Source of the DNA: Valencia hispanica
Lineage: Eukaryota; Chordata; Actinopteri; Cyprinodontiformes; Valenciidae
Reading direction: 5' to 3'
NCBI GenBank assembly: GCA_963556495.2
Contig: OY747702.1
Span: forward strand, 57,030,286-57,094,285
Length of the DNA: 64,000 nucleotides
Positions 1 through 11,159 of this stretch are shown piece by piece. Numbering within the stretch: the stretch's first letter is position 1; each line of letters opens with the position of its first letter. The notes under the pieces are model-generated. The model had not been told where the DNA came from. It saw only the letters and a list, made by a program, of their open reading frames with translations, and searched no databases. The translations under genes and the position numbers were made by a program.

Positions 1-730
1 TTGACTTTGCTTCTCAATTCTATTAAAGCTGAAGTTATAAACATGTAGCTGCATTATTAAATATGTAACACCAAGGCTAATAACTGATGACATTTAAAAG
101 CAGAAATTAGCTTAATATTACAGTTTACTTCAATTCTAAATCAATATCCATTATTTTCAAGTTTCAGTCCTACTTCTTCAGTCTTCAATGGCTTTAAAAA
201 TGGTGTGCAGGAGAGGTCTTAAGGAAGTGGAGTTTGCACATTCTCATCATTCTTCCTTTGCAGAAGCTGTTCTGTGTTTAGGAAGATGCAGATGCCTCAT
301 ATGGCTCCAATAAATTCTGCTGCAGTATTTCCACTGAGAGGCTGAACAAAAATGTGAAGGACATTTGGCTCAGCTCCACAAGAATGTGAAGGGGATTTTT
401 TCTCTCTCTCCATGGTTCTGGTTCTGGCCTCACATAATAAAAAATCTAGTATCAATAACTTCCTCAGATGCTCAGGGTGGTTAAAACAGTTCCTTGTTGT
501 GATGAGACTCCAGTCCAGCCTCTCACCTTTAGAACCAACAACTGTTGCTCCCTGTTCTGTTTGAAACTCTGCCAAATGTTCTGCAATCCACACGAACACA
601 GAAACAGTTTGTACAGACCAAGTTTACATTTTTCCTACAGTTGGTATGAAGTTGGTTCACTATCTACGTTCCCTGTGCTCTCTGACTGTTGCTACCCTTA
701 ACGGATATGATACTTTAAGGAGAGCAAACA
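1..730. other. No gene or known repeat recognised
   Basis: AT-rich sequence with no ORF that resembles a known protein and no repeat I can name. The short open frames here overlap one another on both strands and have no domain signature. Confidence 0.5.
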
Positions 731-1354
731 CTGGGTGTATTCACACCAGCCCTGTTTAGTCCCCTTTAATCAAATCCCAGTTCGTTTCCCCCAAAGTCCG
801 GTTTGTTTAGGGAGGTCTGAATGCACAACCGAACTCTGATGTAGACCAAATAACCGAACTCTGGTCTGCCTAAAAACCTAGGTCTTGGTTCGGTTGTAAT
901 GAACCCTGGTGCTGTTTGATTGCATATGTGAATCCCAAGTAGACAGGGATCGCTCCAAATGCAGGAAACAGACTTTATTGCAGGGCATTCCAGGTAAATA
1001 AAACCAAAACAACTGTGCAACAACTCTCCTTAATTCTCTGCTCATGCTGAGCTCCTAGCTGTAACGTATTTATCTGGCACATTTGCCAAAGACAACAGAA
1101 CTAAAACTGCTCAAATCTGATGCCACATGTTTGTTCACATTTCACGGAACAGGATACGCCCCCGTGTTCAGTGTTTCTTGGTGCAGCGCCACCACAGGCA
1201 AGGAGGTAAACATGTTGCTCAATAGCTTTGGTTCATTTGACAAGGAGAAGTGTGAATCTGAACCGCATTAGCAAATAAAGCAACAATGTTGAAATTTTGG
1301 TCCCCAATCATACCGAGTCTACTGGACTATCAGGTGTTAATGCACCCACTGTTT
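726..1354. mobile_element. Non-autonomous DNA transposon (MITE), about 0.6 kb
   Basis: The ends form an imperfect inverted repeat. The left end at 726-747 reads AAACACTGGGTGTATTCACA before CC, and the right end at 1333-1354 is its reverse complement with three changes. The interior is rich in the 'CCGAACTCTGGT' / 'GGTTCAGATTCACAC' type of sequence seen in a widespread teleost MITE family. No transposase frame is present and I found no clear target-site duplication. The superfamily is not settled; hAT-like is a guess. Confidence 0.55.
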
Positions 1355-1391
1355 CTTCCAAAAGTTGTACCACCCTTTGAACATTTTTACA

Positions 1392-1492
1392 TTTTCATCG
1401 AGGTGGTGGTGTGTTCAGGGTGATGTGGAGGGATGTTTTTCCACCCGTATAGAATTCTGGACAGAGCCCCTTCTTCCACATTTTTTTTGCTG
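1392..1492 (-). mobile_element. Decayed Tc1-like transposon fragment (transposase core)
   Basis: On the minus strand this resembles the Tc1 transposase DNA around the first catalytic aspartate and the stretch before the GGG motif ('GGTGTGTTCAGGGTGATGTG' and 'CCTTCTTCCACA' on the plus strand). It is too decayed to code. It probably belongs to the same relic as the fragment at 2035-2265, with about 540 bp of unrecognised sequence between them. Confidence 0.5.
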
Positions 1493-2034
1493 CTTATTCA
1501 TGAAGACCAGCAGGGGCAGAGAGAGGGTGTGGCTACTTGGGCTACAGCCCTAGATGTTTTCTGAAAAGTCCCAAATCGGATCTTTACTATCGAAAGGGGA
1601 AAAAACAAAACGCTTGGAAGTAAACTGCAATACCGGAGTTCAACAGAGAGGCAGCAGCTGCGTAAAGTAGCCTGCATACAGTCTGCCTGAGCCCCCTGAA
1701 GAAGAAATGTTTCTGCACAGACTCCCTGCCTGCTACAGTAATGCTGGAGGGACTTAAATCAGCAGCTTACCGTTTGTGATATTGTTAATAGTTAACATTG
1801 TTGGTTGATTGTGTTGTTTTGCTTCAACAAATATTATTTTATGTGTGTATCCAGTGCTTTTCATCTGCTTTGAGGTGGTCAGAATTTGAAGTCGTATCAT
1901 TTAAGGCAACAGTTTTTTGCACATGCTAAAAAAATCCATGTCATCTGGGCTAAACCCTGGATCTTCTTCAATCCTAAACCCCCCCGCCCCGAAAGACCAG
2001 ATTTGTGCCGCGAATGATTAATAGTAGACCGATT
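1493..2034. other. Unassigned sequence between two Tc1 relics
   Basis: No coding frame or repeat recognised. It lies between two pieces that look like one old Tc1-like copy, so it may be a later insertion or simply decayed interior. Confidence 0.35.
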
Positions 2035-2265
2035 CACAGAATCTGAGCTTTGAATCTCTGCAGCTCCTCTAGAGTTACCATCGACCCCTCTCAGATCTTC
2101 ACAGAACTGCTGGTTTTATGAAGAAATCTAATGCACACATGTAGACTACTGTATTTACCAATTAGGTGACCTCTGCCCTGGATTTTATTTATGGTTATTG
2201 TATTAAAGGGGACTACATTTTCAGATGTATATCACATTTTTCAAACTTTTAGTTGAGAAAAAAAT
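2035..2265 (-). mobile_element. Decayed Tc1-like transposon fragment (N-terminal end)
   Basis: The plus-strand text 'TCTCTGCAGCTCCTCTAGAG' followed by 'TTACCAT', and 'ACCAATTAGGTGACCTCTG' further on, match the reverse complement of the N-terminal coding part and 5' leader of a common teleost Tc1-like family. A sequence near the same boundary occurs in the complete copy at 28951-30542. Many indels; no open frame. Confidence 0.5.
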
Positions 2266-3359
2266 GAAACTCCCAACACTTTCGTTCCATTATTCTCTAC
2301 ATTGGGTTGGTCGATCCATACGGTGCTAATTATTTCTTTCCTGTAGGGAATGTTTCTAAACTGCTTCATATGGTCTCTTCAGCTGTCCTGGAAGGAATAT
2401 TCTTTGTTTGTGTCAAAGCTGCCGTCTGGAGAGTATATTTATGTATCAAAGTTTTATATATCTTTAAAAAGATAGTGGAGTTCAATACTATGATAAAAGG
2501 CTAGTGCTCTACAACATTTGTTATTCTTCTTAAGTCCCGCCTTCCTCCCATAGACCCCTATGCATTTCACACTGACCGTTGAATTTTTTTAGCCAATAGA
2601 ATTCGACTTTCTGCCTCGTCGGCTGTCAATCAACAGTCATGGAGAAGTCGCTCACCTCTGAAATGTCCATAACAAGATACAATTGGGTGATGCTTGATAG
2701 TGCTTGCTGCTTTCTCTTTGACCCGCTGTGACAACACTGGTGATCCGTGTGCACAATGGTTGAGGTGGGGCTAGAGGGAGTGGGAGGGAGGGATGTTTTG
2801 GGAGGGGCCTTGATAGTGGGATTCAAAAAATCTCTCTCTCCCTCAAATACTCCCGACAGCAGCTTACTGCTGAAATGGATTGAAGTTTGTGAAAAAGCAG
2901 AAAAAACATGAAAAGGTTCAACAGGTATGGATACTTTTAAAAGGCACTATGTTCAGGTTTTTAATTATGTGATTGCTTTTACTCTATCCAGCTCCTTAAA
3001 AGCTTGCCTCAGTTATCACGCTGCATATATCTGTATTGTGTTGTGGTGCTTTCCATTTACCTCAGAAGTGGGAGCTGGGTTTTATGTCACATCCGATTAA
3101 ACAGCATTCCAGTTAATGTAGTCCGATGAAGTTGGGATTCCAATATGGCGATGCCCGGTCAGCCATTATTGGTAGCACCTTTTATGTTTACACATTAGCT
3201 ACTATTTTTGATGCCGGGGGCGGCCATATTGAAAGCAAGTGCAAGAAAAAAATCTCCAACTTCCTGAGTGGGGAGTCCGACTGCAGGGGGTGTTTCAGGT
3301 GATTTTTCTCACTCGGAAGTTGAAATCTCAGAGTTCCAACTACAAATGGAACTCACCAT
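2266..3359. other. Unassigned sequence, probably repeat-derived in part
   Basis: No gene recognised. The stretch 2520-2960 is more GC-rich than its surroundings. The stretch 3055-3350 carries 'CTCAGAAGTGGGAGCTGGG' near one end and, inverted, 'CTCGGAAGTTGAAATCTCAG' near the other, which suggests a degenerate palindromic MITE. I cannot name the family. Confidence 0.35.
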
Positions 3360-4014
3360 TAAAGCCTAGTTTATCCTTCTCCATCTGCGGAGGTGTGGAG
3401 ACATGCATCGGCATTATCCGTTGTTGGAAGGGCTCTCCATCACTGACGGAAGGACGCACAGAGTATTGCCCAATTTCTTTAACTGTCTGTCGAAAGCATT
3501 GGAGAGCGCACGTCTGTGATTAGTCAGCCCAACATCAGCCCCAGATCATTTCACCAGAACGGTGCCCTATAGTCGATGTATTTAGTAGTCAATGCAGCTT
3601 TTGGCCACTAGATGCTTTCTATTGCAAGGCCAGTTTATCTAATATGGTCTTTAGGCGATTTTGAACACCAGGAGGTGTAGAGAACAACAGAACAGACCAC
3701 TGTGTTTATTTGCATGCGTTTTAGAGGATTCTATGAACTGCACTTCTAGTAAAAAGCTTTCCTGCACAATCAAAACTCGCTCTGTGGTCATTGCTCCTTG
3801 AGTGGATGTGCGTTTACACGCCGAAGTAAACAAACTGTCGTCGACCAGACACATCACTGCAATGGTAGGAAGACCCACAAGAAAAGGTCTGCACTCCCTG
3901 GTGTCCTGGTGGAGAATTGCTTTGCAACACTGACACACCAACGGAGAAGTATAAAAGGAAAACGTCTCCATCAATAGATGTGCATGTGGGTGCAAACTTG
4001 CAGAGGGAGAAGTA

Positions 4015-5351
4015 CAGTGAGGAACATAAATATTTTAACACCCTGCAATTTTGCAAGTTCTCCCGCTTAGAAATGATGGAAGGGTCTGAAATCCACATTG
4101 TAGGTGTATTTTCACTGTGAGACAGTATTTATTTATTTATTTTTTTAATTCAGGAAATCACATTGTCTGATTTGTAAAGAGTTTATTTGTATTTTATTGC
4201 TGGACATACGTATTTGAACACCTGAGAAAATCAGTGTTAATATTTGGTACAGAAGCCTTTGTTTGCAATTACAGAAGTCAAACATTTTCTGTAGTTCTTG
4301 ACCAAGTTTACACACACTGCAACAGGGATTTTGGCCCACTCCTCCACGCAGATCTTCTCTAGATCTGTCAGATTTCAAGGCTGTCGCTGAGCAACACGGA
4401 GTTTCAGCTCTGTCCGAAGATTTTCTATTGGATTTAGGTCTGGAGACTGGCTAGGCCACTCACAATAGAAGGCCCCATTCATCCTCTCCTTAATACAGTC
4501 CAGTCGTCCTGTCCGCTTCACAGAAAAGCTCCCCCAAAGCATGATGTTTCCACCCCCATGCTTCCCAGTAGGGATGGTGTTCTTGGGATGCAACTAATCC
4601 TTCTTTGTCCTCCAAACACGGCAAGTGAAGTTTAGACCAAATGTTCTATTTTGTATGATTTTAAACCATGCTGGCTTAGTGGTCTACCGATGGTAACACT
4701 TGAAACTGGGGTCCCTGCTCTCTTCATGTCATTGACCAGCTCCTCCCATGTAGTTCTGGGCTGATTCTTCACCTTTCTTATTGGTGATACCCCACCAGAT
4801 GAGATCTTGCATGTAGCCCCAGTCCGAGGGAGACTGACAGTCATCTTTAGCCTCTTCCATTTTCTAACAGTTGCTCCAACAGTTGATCTATTTTCTCCAA
4901 GCTGCTTGGCAATTGTCCCATAGCTCTTTCCAGCCTTGTGTCGGTCTACATTTTTGTCTCTGGTGTATTTTGACAGCTCTTTGGTCTGACCCAAGGTAGT
5001 AGTTGGAGTCTGACTGACTGTAGGGTGGACAGGTGTCTTTAACGAGCTCAGACAGGTGCTACTAATTTAGATTAATAAGTGGAGTAGAGATGGACCTTTT
5101 AAAGGCAGAGTAACAGGTGTTTGAGAGCCAGAATTCTTGCTGATTGCCAGGTGTTCAAATACTTATGTGCATTAATAAAATACAAATAAATTCTTTAAAA
5201 AAATCGGACAATGTGATTTCCTGAATTTAAATAAAAATGCTGTTTCTAACAGTGGAAATGCACCTACAATGTGCATTTCAGACCCCTCCATAATTTCTAA
5301 GTGGGAGAACTTGCAAAATCGCAGGGTGTTAAAATACAATGTTCCTCACTG
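4015..5351 (-). mobile_element. Tc1-like DNA transposon, internally deleted
   Basis: The element is bounded by TA dinucleotides (4013-4014 and 5352-5353) and begins and ends with CAGTGAGGAACA in inverted orientation. The inverted repeats are about 200 bp long, including the subterminal 'GGGTCTGAAAT' and 'AGGAAATCACATTGTC' blocks. Total length is 1337 bp, whereas full Tc1-like elements are about 1.6 kb, which agrees with the deletions seen in the transposase. It sits inside a Harbinger-type MITE. Confidence 0.9.
4375..4994 (-). pseudogene. Broken Tc1 transposase
   Basis: Two minus-strand frames make up the remnant. The first (4632-4994, 120 aa) holds the N-terminal helix-turn-helix DNA-binding region ([20 protein letters not shown]) and the second HTH. 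The second (4375-4593, 72 aa) holds [20 protein letters not shown] and [15 protein letters not shown]. Compared with the Tc1 DD34E family, the segment with the first catalytic Asp (W-S-D-E-T) and the segment with the second (D-N-D-P-K-H) are both deleted; only the Glu of NPIEN remains. It cannot be an active transposase, but its inverted repeats could in principle be mobilised in trans. Confidence 0.88.
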
Positions 5352-5379
5352 TATAAACTAGGCTTAAACCGGACGCATA

Positions 5380-5775
5380 ATGGGTCCGTTTCCACCAGGC
5401 AAGAATCGGACTTAATCCTTGTAGTGGAAAATCACCCAATTTATATGATACAGTGATAATTATTTAAAGGAAAACATGAAAAAGGAAAAGGCATGGAAAG
5501 AAATATCTGCAGTTTTGGGAGTGGATGGTGAGTTTATGACACTTGTTATCAAAGAGTTACATTAGTTCCTGCATACTGGCCTTCAAGTTATGCAATTGCA
5601 ATTCTGTGATTTCGTGATCTCCCAGGACCAGCTGCTTGGAAAGCATTTGCAGCCAATGCACGCCTGAAACACTCCTGGTAGGAACGGATGTGCCACCAAG
5701 CTCGCGGAGAAAAGGCATTAGTGACGCGTTACGTTATGCGCTGCTTACGCGTCAGGTGGAAACCAGGGGTAAGGT
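5380..5775. repeat. Possible Harbinger-like MITE
   Basis: 'GTTTCCACCAGGC' at about 5388 is matched in inverted form by 'GTCAGGTGGAAACC' near 5750-5765. Termini of the type GGGTCCGTTTCCACC are common in teleost Harbinger MITEs. The inverted match is only about 10-12 bp and I see no target duplication, so the call is tentative. Confidence 0.35.
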
Positions 5776-7185
5776 TAATAGAATAGCGTGCTGTCTCAGC
5801 TTCATCAAACTCTCCCTTCAAAGTTAATTCAGTGCACCTCCTGCTTTGGGTGCTAGATTAAAATACAGATGTATTTTCTACAACTGTTTAAATGGTGACA
5901 ATTGCAAAGCAGAAAGATACGAGTGCAGATTTGCAGTTGTTTCATATTTTACCAGCACTATACTTGATTATTCATGTGATTAAAAGTTCTGAAGGGTATC
6001 TGACCTTTCAGAAGCTGCATAATTTCTATCTTGATGACTGAGGTAAATGACCCCTTTGATTGGCTGTGAATAATTACAGTGATAAGTCTGTTTAGTAAAG
6101 GTTTTTCCTGTGCAGCTTGTGCCAAGGGCTGTCCAATTTGAAGACAAACTGCATTGGTTGCTTTAGGCTGAGACTCCCATCTGCTTTGGAAAATCATCTC
6201 CCTAATTAGAAAGAGAATAGAAGTGGTCAGACGAGTCGATAGGTAAAATAATTTGAAACAACGTGGTGACACCTTTCCAGATGCAACGGAAATGCACAAC
6301 CCTGATCAGAACATCATTAGGATATAGATCTGCATGAAAACAGAGCATCATACCGGATATCCCCATGGAAATGCAAATCACACATTTGACCCATTTGAAA
6401 TGTATCCAGGTTGCACACATACTGGCCATGCATCCAAAATACGTGGATCCACTAGTAAGCATGAAGGTGAAAGTCAGTTTCATTTTGTTTGCATCTTATA
6501 AAAATATATTTAGGCTACGTCTTCATGCTGCAAACCCTCCTTGTACAGAAGTGTCCCTCTCACTGCAGGCAGGTAACTCATTATTTGGATGGTTCGGCTT
6601 TAAATAGCTGCCTTGGTGCATTAATGCAAATTCAGGATTCACAAAGATCAAAAACTGATTGTGATTTGACAAAATGAGCTGCGTGAACAGGGGACAGTCC
6701 CACCCTCCAACATTAACCATGTCTCTGTTTGCTTAGAGAAGCTGGGAAGTTTGCAGCAGCCCCAGGGTTCCTGAATCCAACTGAATCAGTCTGTTGAGCC
6801 TAACGCTGCTCCTGCAAAGGAAAGAAAAGATTCAAGAGAAACTTAAATTTTTTTCAATGAAGACTTTCGATGAACCACAAGGAAGGTTTTGAGTTAATTC
6901 AAACAATAAAAACAGTTTTATAGGACTTCCAAGGTTTTAAACATTTGCAATCATGAAAAATAATATTTTTTATCCTCCGGTTTGCAATAACGATTATACC
7001 GTCATTGAAAATAAATTAATCTTCAATCTGGTAAGTTTGTTTAAGCCCAAAAGGAGCAGGAATACTTTTTTAAAACACAAATTTAATCAATATGCAGTTT
7101 AGTTTTACAATGTTGACAAAAAACATACTTGCCCATCCTGTGAGAATTTTGCAGAATTGTTTAAATTCAGCCACAATAGAGGATT
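5776..7185. other. Unassigned, AT-rich non-coding sequence
   Basis: No supported gene. Open frames of 60-113 codons overlap on both strands between 5.96 and 6.72 kb without any recognisable domain. I see no inverted repeats. Confidence 0.45.
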
Positions 7186-7189
7186 TTCC

Positions 7190-7815
7190 AAAACAAACGT
7201 CTCACTGGGGGTTACGTGTAGACTTTGACTAGGTCACTATAAAGCCATCTTATTTTTCCTTTGGAGCCATTCAGAGGTGGATTCCTCATTCGCTGTGGAT
7301 TTCTTGTCCTTTTCCACGTGTGTTTGAGCTTAAGGTCACAAACGGATCACTGGACATTCTCCCTCCAGATTTGTGTTTACATCAGCAAGTTGTCCAGGTC
7401 CTTAAGCAGCAAAGCGGCCCCAGACCATCATACTACCACCACCATGTTTGACTGTAGGTATGATGCTCTTGTTCTTAAAAGCTGTGTTAGTTATACACCA
7501 GATGAAATGGTGTAATATCTTCCATCAAGTTCCATTCGATCTTGTTATTACATTTTCCCAGAATCCTGAAGATCATCAACTTGTTTTTTTGGTAAATTTT
7601 TGGTAAAGTTCTGGGTTCTTCTGGGACCTCCTGGATGAGTTGTTGATGAGGTCCTGGAGTAATTCTGGTGGGTCAGCCTCTCTTGCGAACATTCTCCTCT
7701 ATTCCTTGGATTCTCCATGAGTGGATCATGGTTCTCCCCGTGGTTCTCTGGAGCCCCAAAGCCTTACAAGTAGGGCTTCATTATCCTTTCATTGACTTTG
7801 GTCTTTCTGATATCT
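7190..7815 (-). mobile_element. Decayed Tc1-like transposon
   Basis: Reading the minus strand with stops and frameshifts ignored shows Tc1 transposase pieces in order: an N-terminal HTH (ALGLQRTT-like, near 7740), then GGGSMMVW (near 7430), then TSEWLQRKNKM (near 7265) and a degraded WPSQS end. The plus strand has the matching 'ACCACCACCATGTTTGACTG'. No frame is open for more than a few dozen codons. This is an old copy of a different Tc1 subfamily from those at 4.0, 28.95 and 55.84 kb. Confidence 0.65.
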
Positions 7816-7835
7816 TTTAACTTGCCTCCTGTTTT

Positions 7836-10750
7836 CAATTCAATTCAATTCAGTTTATTTATATAGCGCCAATTCACAACAGATGTCATCTCAAGGCACT
7901 TAACAAGAAGTCATTTCAATACAATTATACAAACATTCCAATCAGTTAAAAAGTTTCCTATTTAAGGAATCCCAGCAGATTGCGTCAGTCATTGGCGTGA
8001 GGTTGGGCAGATTTCCAACCACAGCAATCCTTCAGCAATCCCTCATACTGAGCAAGCATGTAGCGACAGTGGAGAGGAAAAACTCCCCTTTAACAGGAAG
8101 AAACCTCCAACAGAACCAGGCTCAGTAGGAGCGGCCATCTGCCACGACCGTCTGGGGGTTTGAGAAGACAGAGCAGAACACAGAAGGAACAGAAGATCCG
8201 ATATAAGAGAACTTTCTGTGTTACAGAAAGTAAAATGTTGATAACAGGACACAGTGGATGTTCAGTTACTGAGAGGATCATCCCAGTCGATGACCCCCGT
8301 CCAACAGGGCATTGCAGCCAAGCAGGATACCAGACCAGGTGTATCTTCGATGGGGAGAAAAACACTGAGAGAAAACAAAGTTAACAGTCGAAATAACAGA
8401 ATGTACTGTAATACAACTGGAGAGTCATAGGAGAAAAGGAAGTAGCAGAGTGAAGAAAATTGGTAAGTCTGTCCTCCAGCAGTCTAAGCCTATAGCAGCA
8501 TAACTACAGAGATAGCTCAGGATGACCTAAGCCACTCTAACTATAAGCTTTATCAAAAAGGAAAGTTTTAAGCCTGGCCTTAAAAGTAAACAGAGTGTCT
8601 GCCTCACGGACTAAAGCTGGGAGCTGGTTCCACAGGAGAGGAGCCTGATAACTAAAAGATCTGCCTCCCATTCTACTTTTAGAGATCCTAGGAACTACAA
8701 GTAAACCTGCAGTCTGAGAGCGAAGTGCTCTTTTAGGAACATATGGAACAATTAGATCTCTGATGTATGATGGAGCTTGATTATTAAGGGCTTTGTATGT
8801 AAGAAGAAGGATCTTAAATTCTATTCTGGATTTAACAGGGAGCCAATGAAGGGAAGCTAAAACAGGAGAAATGTGATCTCTCTTTTTAATATTCATCAGA
8901 ACTCTTGCTGCCGCATTTTGGATCAACTGAAGGCTTTTAATGGCATTTTGTGGACTTCCTGATAGTAAAGAATTACAGTAGTCCAGCCTTGAGGTAACAA
9001 ATGCATGGACTAGTTTCTCAGCATCACTCCTGGACAGGATGTTTCTAATTTTAGCAATATTCCGGAGGTGAAAGAAAGAAATCCTAGAAACCTGTTTAAT
9101 ATGGGATTTAAATGTCAAGTCTTGGTCAAAAATAAAGCCGAGGTTCTTTACGTTATTACTGGGGGACAATTTAATGCCATCCAGATGAAGTGATTGACTA
9201 ATCAGTTTCTGTTTAAGAACTTCTGGTCCAAAGACAGCAACTTCTGTCTTGTCAGAATTTAAAAGCAAAAAGTTTAGGGTCATCCATGCTTTTATGTCTT
9301 CCAGACATGCCTGTAATCTACCTAACTGACTGGGTTCATCAGGATTTATGGATAAATATAGTTGTGTATCATCGGCATAGCTGTGGAAATTTATCCCATG
9401 CTGTCTAATGATTCTACCAATTGGAAGCATATATATGGTGAAAAGAATTGGTCCAAGGACAGAACCCTGTGGAACTCCACAAGTAACCCTTGAGAGTGAA
9501 GATGATTTATCATTTAGATGAACAAACTGGAATCTATCAGACAAATATGATTTAAACCAGCCTAGTGCTGTTCCTTTGATCCCTGCAACATGTTCAAGCC
9601 TTTCTAAGAGAATATTATGATCGACTGTGTCAAAAGCAGCACTGAGATCTAACAAAACCAGAACAGACACCAGTCCATTATCTGAGGCCATGAGAATATC
9701 ATTAGTAACCTTCACCAGTGCTGTTTCAGTGCTATGATGAGCTCTAAAACCTGACTGAAACTCTTCAAACAGCTCGTTACTGTTTAGATGTTCACAGACT
9801 TGATTAGCAACTATTTTCTCAAGGACTTTGGATAAGAAAGGAAGGTTAGATATAGGTCTGTAATTCACTAAGTCATCTTGATCAAGGGAAGGTTTCTTGA
9901 GTAAAGGTTTAATTACAGCTATTTTAAATTCCTGTGGTACGTATCCGTTTACTAAGGATAGATTCATCATATCCAAAATGGGGCCAGGAACCAAATGGAA
10001 CACTTCTTTAAATAATTTGGTTGAGATTGGGTCCAAAATACAAGTTGAAGATTTAGATGAGGCTAATATTTTTGATAATTCTGAAAGCTCGACTGAATCA
10101 AAACAGCCTAAGCAATACTGAGGTTCTACAGTTCTTTCCGATACTGACTCATTTACTGAGGAAGAAGTAATCATGTTTGGGAGGGTGCCAATGATTTTAT
10201 TTTAAATAAAATTTATTTTATTTATGAAGAATCTCATAAAATCATCACTGCTAAGAGCCGGGGGAATAGTTTGCTCAACAGAGCTATGACTCTGTGTAAG
10301 TTTGGCAACTGTACTAAAAAGAAACCTAGGATTGTTTTTATTCGCCTCTATTAATGATGAAAAATATGCTGTTCTAGCTTGTCGAAGGGTCTTTTTATAC
10401 AGCAGTAGACTGTTATTCCAGGTTAAATAGGAATCCTCTAGATGTGTAAAGCGCCATTTTCTCTCCAACTTCCTAGTATTCTGCTTTAAAGTACGCAACT
10501 CTGCGTTAAACCAAGGAGTCAGCCTCCTATGGCTAGCCACTTTCTTTTTTAAGGGGGCTACACTATCTAATGCCAAACGCAATGAGGACGTAACGCTGTG
10601 AACCAGACCATCAATTTCTGAAGGGTTAGAGATAGAATTGCTGCCATCCACTGTGTTACTCTGAGACACTGAGGAAAGTAAGAATGGTAGATTCTTTAAA
10701 AATTGTTACAGCATTGTCTGATAAAGTTCTACTATAATGAAATTTTCTTT
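7836..10750 (-). mobile_element. L2-clade non-LTR retrotransposon (LINE), 5' truncated
   Basis: The 3' end (lowest coordinates) has the GAATT-type tail (CAATTCAATTCAATTCAG on plus) and the motif TATATAGCGCCAATTCACAA, followed by about 700 bp of 3'UTR and then the reverse-transcriptase frame. Homology to the linker upstream of RT fades near 10.7 kb; the endonuclease domain is absent, so the copy is 5' truncated, as is usual for LINEs. Parts of the same subfamily recur at 24.65-25.15 kb and 27.45-27.53 kb. Confidence 0.85.
8537..10669 (-). pseudogene. L2 reverse transcriptase, single in-frame stop
   Basis: Two minus-strand frames are in the same phase: 10202-10669 (155 aa, endonuclease-RT linker) and 8537-10174 (545 aa, RT). 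They are separated only by a TAA at 10202-10204. The RT shows NYRPISNLPFLSKVLEK, FQSGFRAHHSTETAL, the motif A aspartate in LDLSAAFDTVDH, GVPQGSVLGP, and the catalytic YADD box in [11 protein letters not shown]. It ends with the C-terminal LHWLPVKSRIEFKILLLTYK and LWNQLPALVREA blocks typical of L2 LINEs. A further stop and probable frameshift lie upstream of 10669. All RT catalytic aspartates are present, so decay is recent or light, but without an endonuclease it cannot retrotranspose. Confidence 0.88.
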
Positions 10751-11159
10751 CAGATTTTCACACAGGGTCTTTTAAGGAGTTGACTTGATTCTGCAGGCTT
10801 GGGTGCTGGTAGTAAAATGAAATTCCCCTTTCCAGAAAATTTTATAAATCACAGTAAACAACAAAAAGACACTTACATTTTTCAAACAGGGACAGGATGG
10901 TTTTAATATGGTTTCTCTTAAAGAATAAAGTCAACATTTGAAAAAAATATTTTTGTATCTACTCAAGGTTATATCTGTTTGATATTAAAATGTTTTTCAT
11001 AATTTCAAACATTTAAGTGCAATAAAAAAGAAAAGCAGAATAAATCTGTAAGCAATTAAATTGTTTTTACTGCACAGTATAAACATCCCTTTTAATTTTT
11101 TAATAAATATCCATTGGAACATTGCAAAGGAACCGCATACTCAAGACTGGACATATGAC
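10751..11159. other. No feature recognised
   Basis: AT-rich sequence between the L2 element and an old Tc1 relic. No open frame of interest and no repeat structure seen. Confidence 0.45.

Larger units (their letters stand above)
3363..5364. mobile_element. PIF/Harbinger-like MITE interrupted by a Tc1 element
   Basis: The ends are AGCCTAGTTTAT at 3363 and its exact inverse ATAAACTAGGCT ending at 5364, flanked on both sides by TAA (3360-3362 and 5365-5367). TAA fits the TWA target duplication of PIF/Harbinger. When the inserted Tc1 element (4015-5351) and one TA are set aside, the inverted match extends to about 26 bp (CTTCTCC-TCTGC on both arms) and the element is about 663 bp. No transposase is encoded, so it is non-autonomous. 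The superfamily call rests on the TSD and terminal sequence only. Confidence 0.65.

Noticed and set aside
3651..4098. Overlapping minus frames of 114 and 94 codons
   Set aside because: They lie inside the Harbinger-type MITE and run into the Tc1 terminal repeat; no protein signature.
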